From: Cinclus cinclus
Taxonomy: Eukaryota > Chordata > Aves > Passeriformes > Cinclidae
Assembly (NCBI RefSeq): GCF_963662255.1
Contig: NC_085050.1
Coordinates: 23,422,131-23,486,130 of the forward strand
Direction: 5' to 3'
Length of the DNA: 64,000 nt
Below the pieces are notes generated by a model. That model was not told where the DNA came from. It searched no databases and was given only the letters and a program-made list of their open reading frames with translations. The translations under genes and the position numbers were made by a program. Numbering within the stretch: position 1 is the stretch's first letter; each line of letters starts with the position of its first letter. This document shows positions 63,434-64,000 of the stretch, one piece after another.

Positions 63434-64000
63434 GTGAGCTTTCTGGTGTGAATCATGCAGCTTGTACACCTCTGTGTGCACACTTCAGAGTTCAGATCGT
63501 GCATTGCCTGGTGTGTTTTCAGTCCAGACTAAAACATTGTATGTCAGTAATACACATTTTAGAAACTAAAAGCATAGCTGTGTAATACATTTGATTTTGA
63601 TTTTTTAAAAATATTTAATTGAAAGCTGAGATAAAGGAATGTTTGATTACAGTATGTATGTTGAATTGCAAGAAAAGTTTATGAAGAGGAGATTAAAATG
63701 GACTCTGCTTATTGAGAGATGTTTATTCTATTTCTCTCATGATTAGAAATGTGATATTATTGACTTGTGCACTTTATGCTCTGTTATCATAAATCCCAGA
63801 TATAAATATGTGGTTCGCATAGCTCTAAACAAGACCATAATTCTAGTGAATGCCTCTGGTTTTTGTATTACTGGTAACTTTTTTCAGCTATACTCTCCTG
63901 CCTTGAGGACAGAAAACCAAAGCCAACTAACAAAAAAACAACCACAAAGAAAAAACAAACAAACAAACAAACAAAAAGCAATAAAAAACTTTAAACCAAC
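63434..64000 (+). other. LIMCH1: Intron, 5' part (continues beyond window)
   Basis: No further exon before the window ends. An (AAAC)n simple repeat lies at 63952-63976. The expected next family exons (the 'YGPRTP' exon and the coiled coil) must lie downstream. Confidence 0.8.
63952..63976 (+). repeat. (AAAC)n simple repeat
   Basis: About six AAAC units lie within a longer A/C-rich stretch at the end of the window. Confidence 0.85.

Larger units (their letters stand above)
1..64000 (+). other. LIMCH1: LIMCH1 gene, internal part (13 coding exons; both ends outside the window)
   Basis: Conceptual splicing of thirteen exons gives a continuous reading frame. It starts inside a type-2 calponin-homology (CH) domain, runs through a serine-rich linker containing [17 protein letters not shown], and continues into repeated basic modules; I recognise these as LIMCH1. 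Every junction keeps phase (1 + 907 codons + 2 nt in total). From family knowledge, LIMCH1 binds actin and non-muscle myosin II, promotes stress fibres and restrains cell migration; its paralogue LMO7 shares the CH-linker-coiled coil-LIM plan. The initiator exon, the second CH exon, the coiled-coil exons and the C-terminal LIM domain are not in this window. No other protein-coding gene was seen on either strand. Confidence 0.93.

Overview
The window is one stretch of vertebrate, almost certainly avian, genomic DNA. It is AT-rich and intron-dominated, has few repeats, and carries four CR1 LINE 3' ends of the bird/reptile type (terminal ATTCTATGAT or ATTCTGTGAT-like repeats). It lies wholly inside one gene on the + strand. 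Thirteen coding exons, joined by GT/AG introns with fully consistent reading phases, give 908 codons' worth of sequence. The conceptual protein matches LIMCH1 (LIM and calponin-homology domains 1), an actin/non-muscle myosin II regulator and paralogue of LMO7. Both ends of the gene are outside the window: the first CH-domain exons lie upstream, and the coiled-coil and LIM exons lie downstream.

Layout: 1-10604 is intron with one CR1 remnant. Exons at 10605, 36428, 39495 and 42453 encode the C-terminal two thirds of the calponin-homology domain. Exons at 47064 and 51443 encode the serine-rich linker and the first basic 'DD' module. From 52355 to 63433 follow seven exons (273, 291, 255, 348, 327, 231, 234 nt). 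Each is a multiple of three and each has the same phase, and most have weak donors. Five of them carry a diverged copy of the same short module, PD-x-x-(K/R)-DD-(M/F/L)-x-x-R-(R/K). This looks like an array of cassette exons that would extend the classical ~1080-residue LIMCH1 towards an LMO7-like architecture.

The 25.75 kb intron after the first exon seen contains two embedded transcription-unit elements. One is a candidate alternative terminal exon (14401-14580, in phase with the CH exon, 59 codons then stop, with AATAAA about 470 nt later). The other is a compact CpG island (about 30885-31180) ending in a perfect GTAAGT donor, which looks like an internal promoter and non-coding first exon. 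A transcript from it would meet its first usable ATG at 42555, giving a protein without a CH domain.

The rest is intron sequence with microsatellites (AC/AT/GC-GC alternating tract, GTT tract, a 114-nt G/T-only tract), two perfect hairpins and AT-rich filler. I found no tRNA, rRNA, CRISPR, bacterial or viral gene, and no second protein-coding gene.
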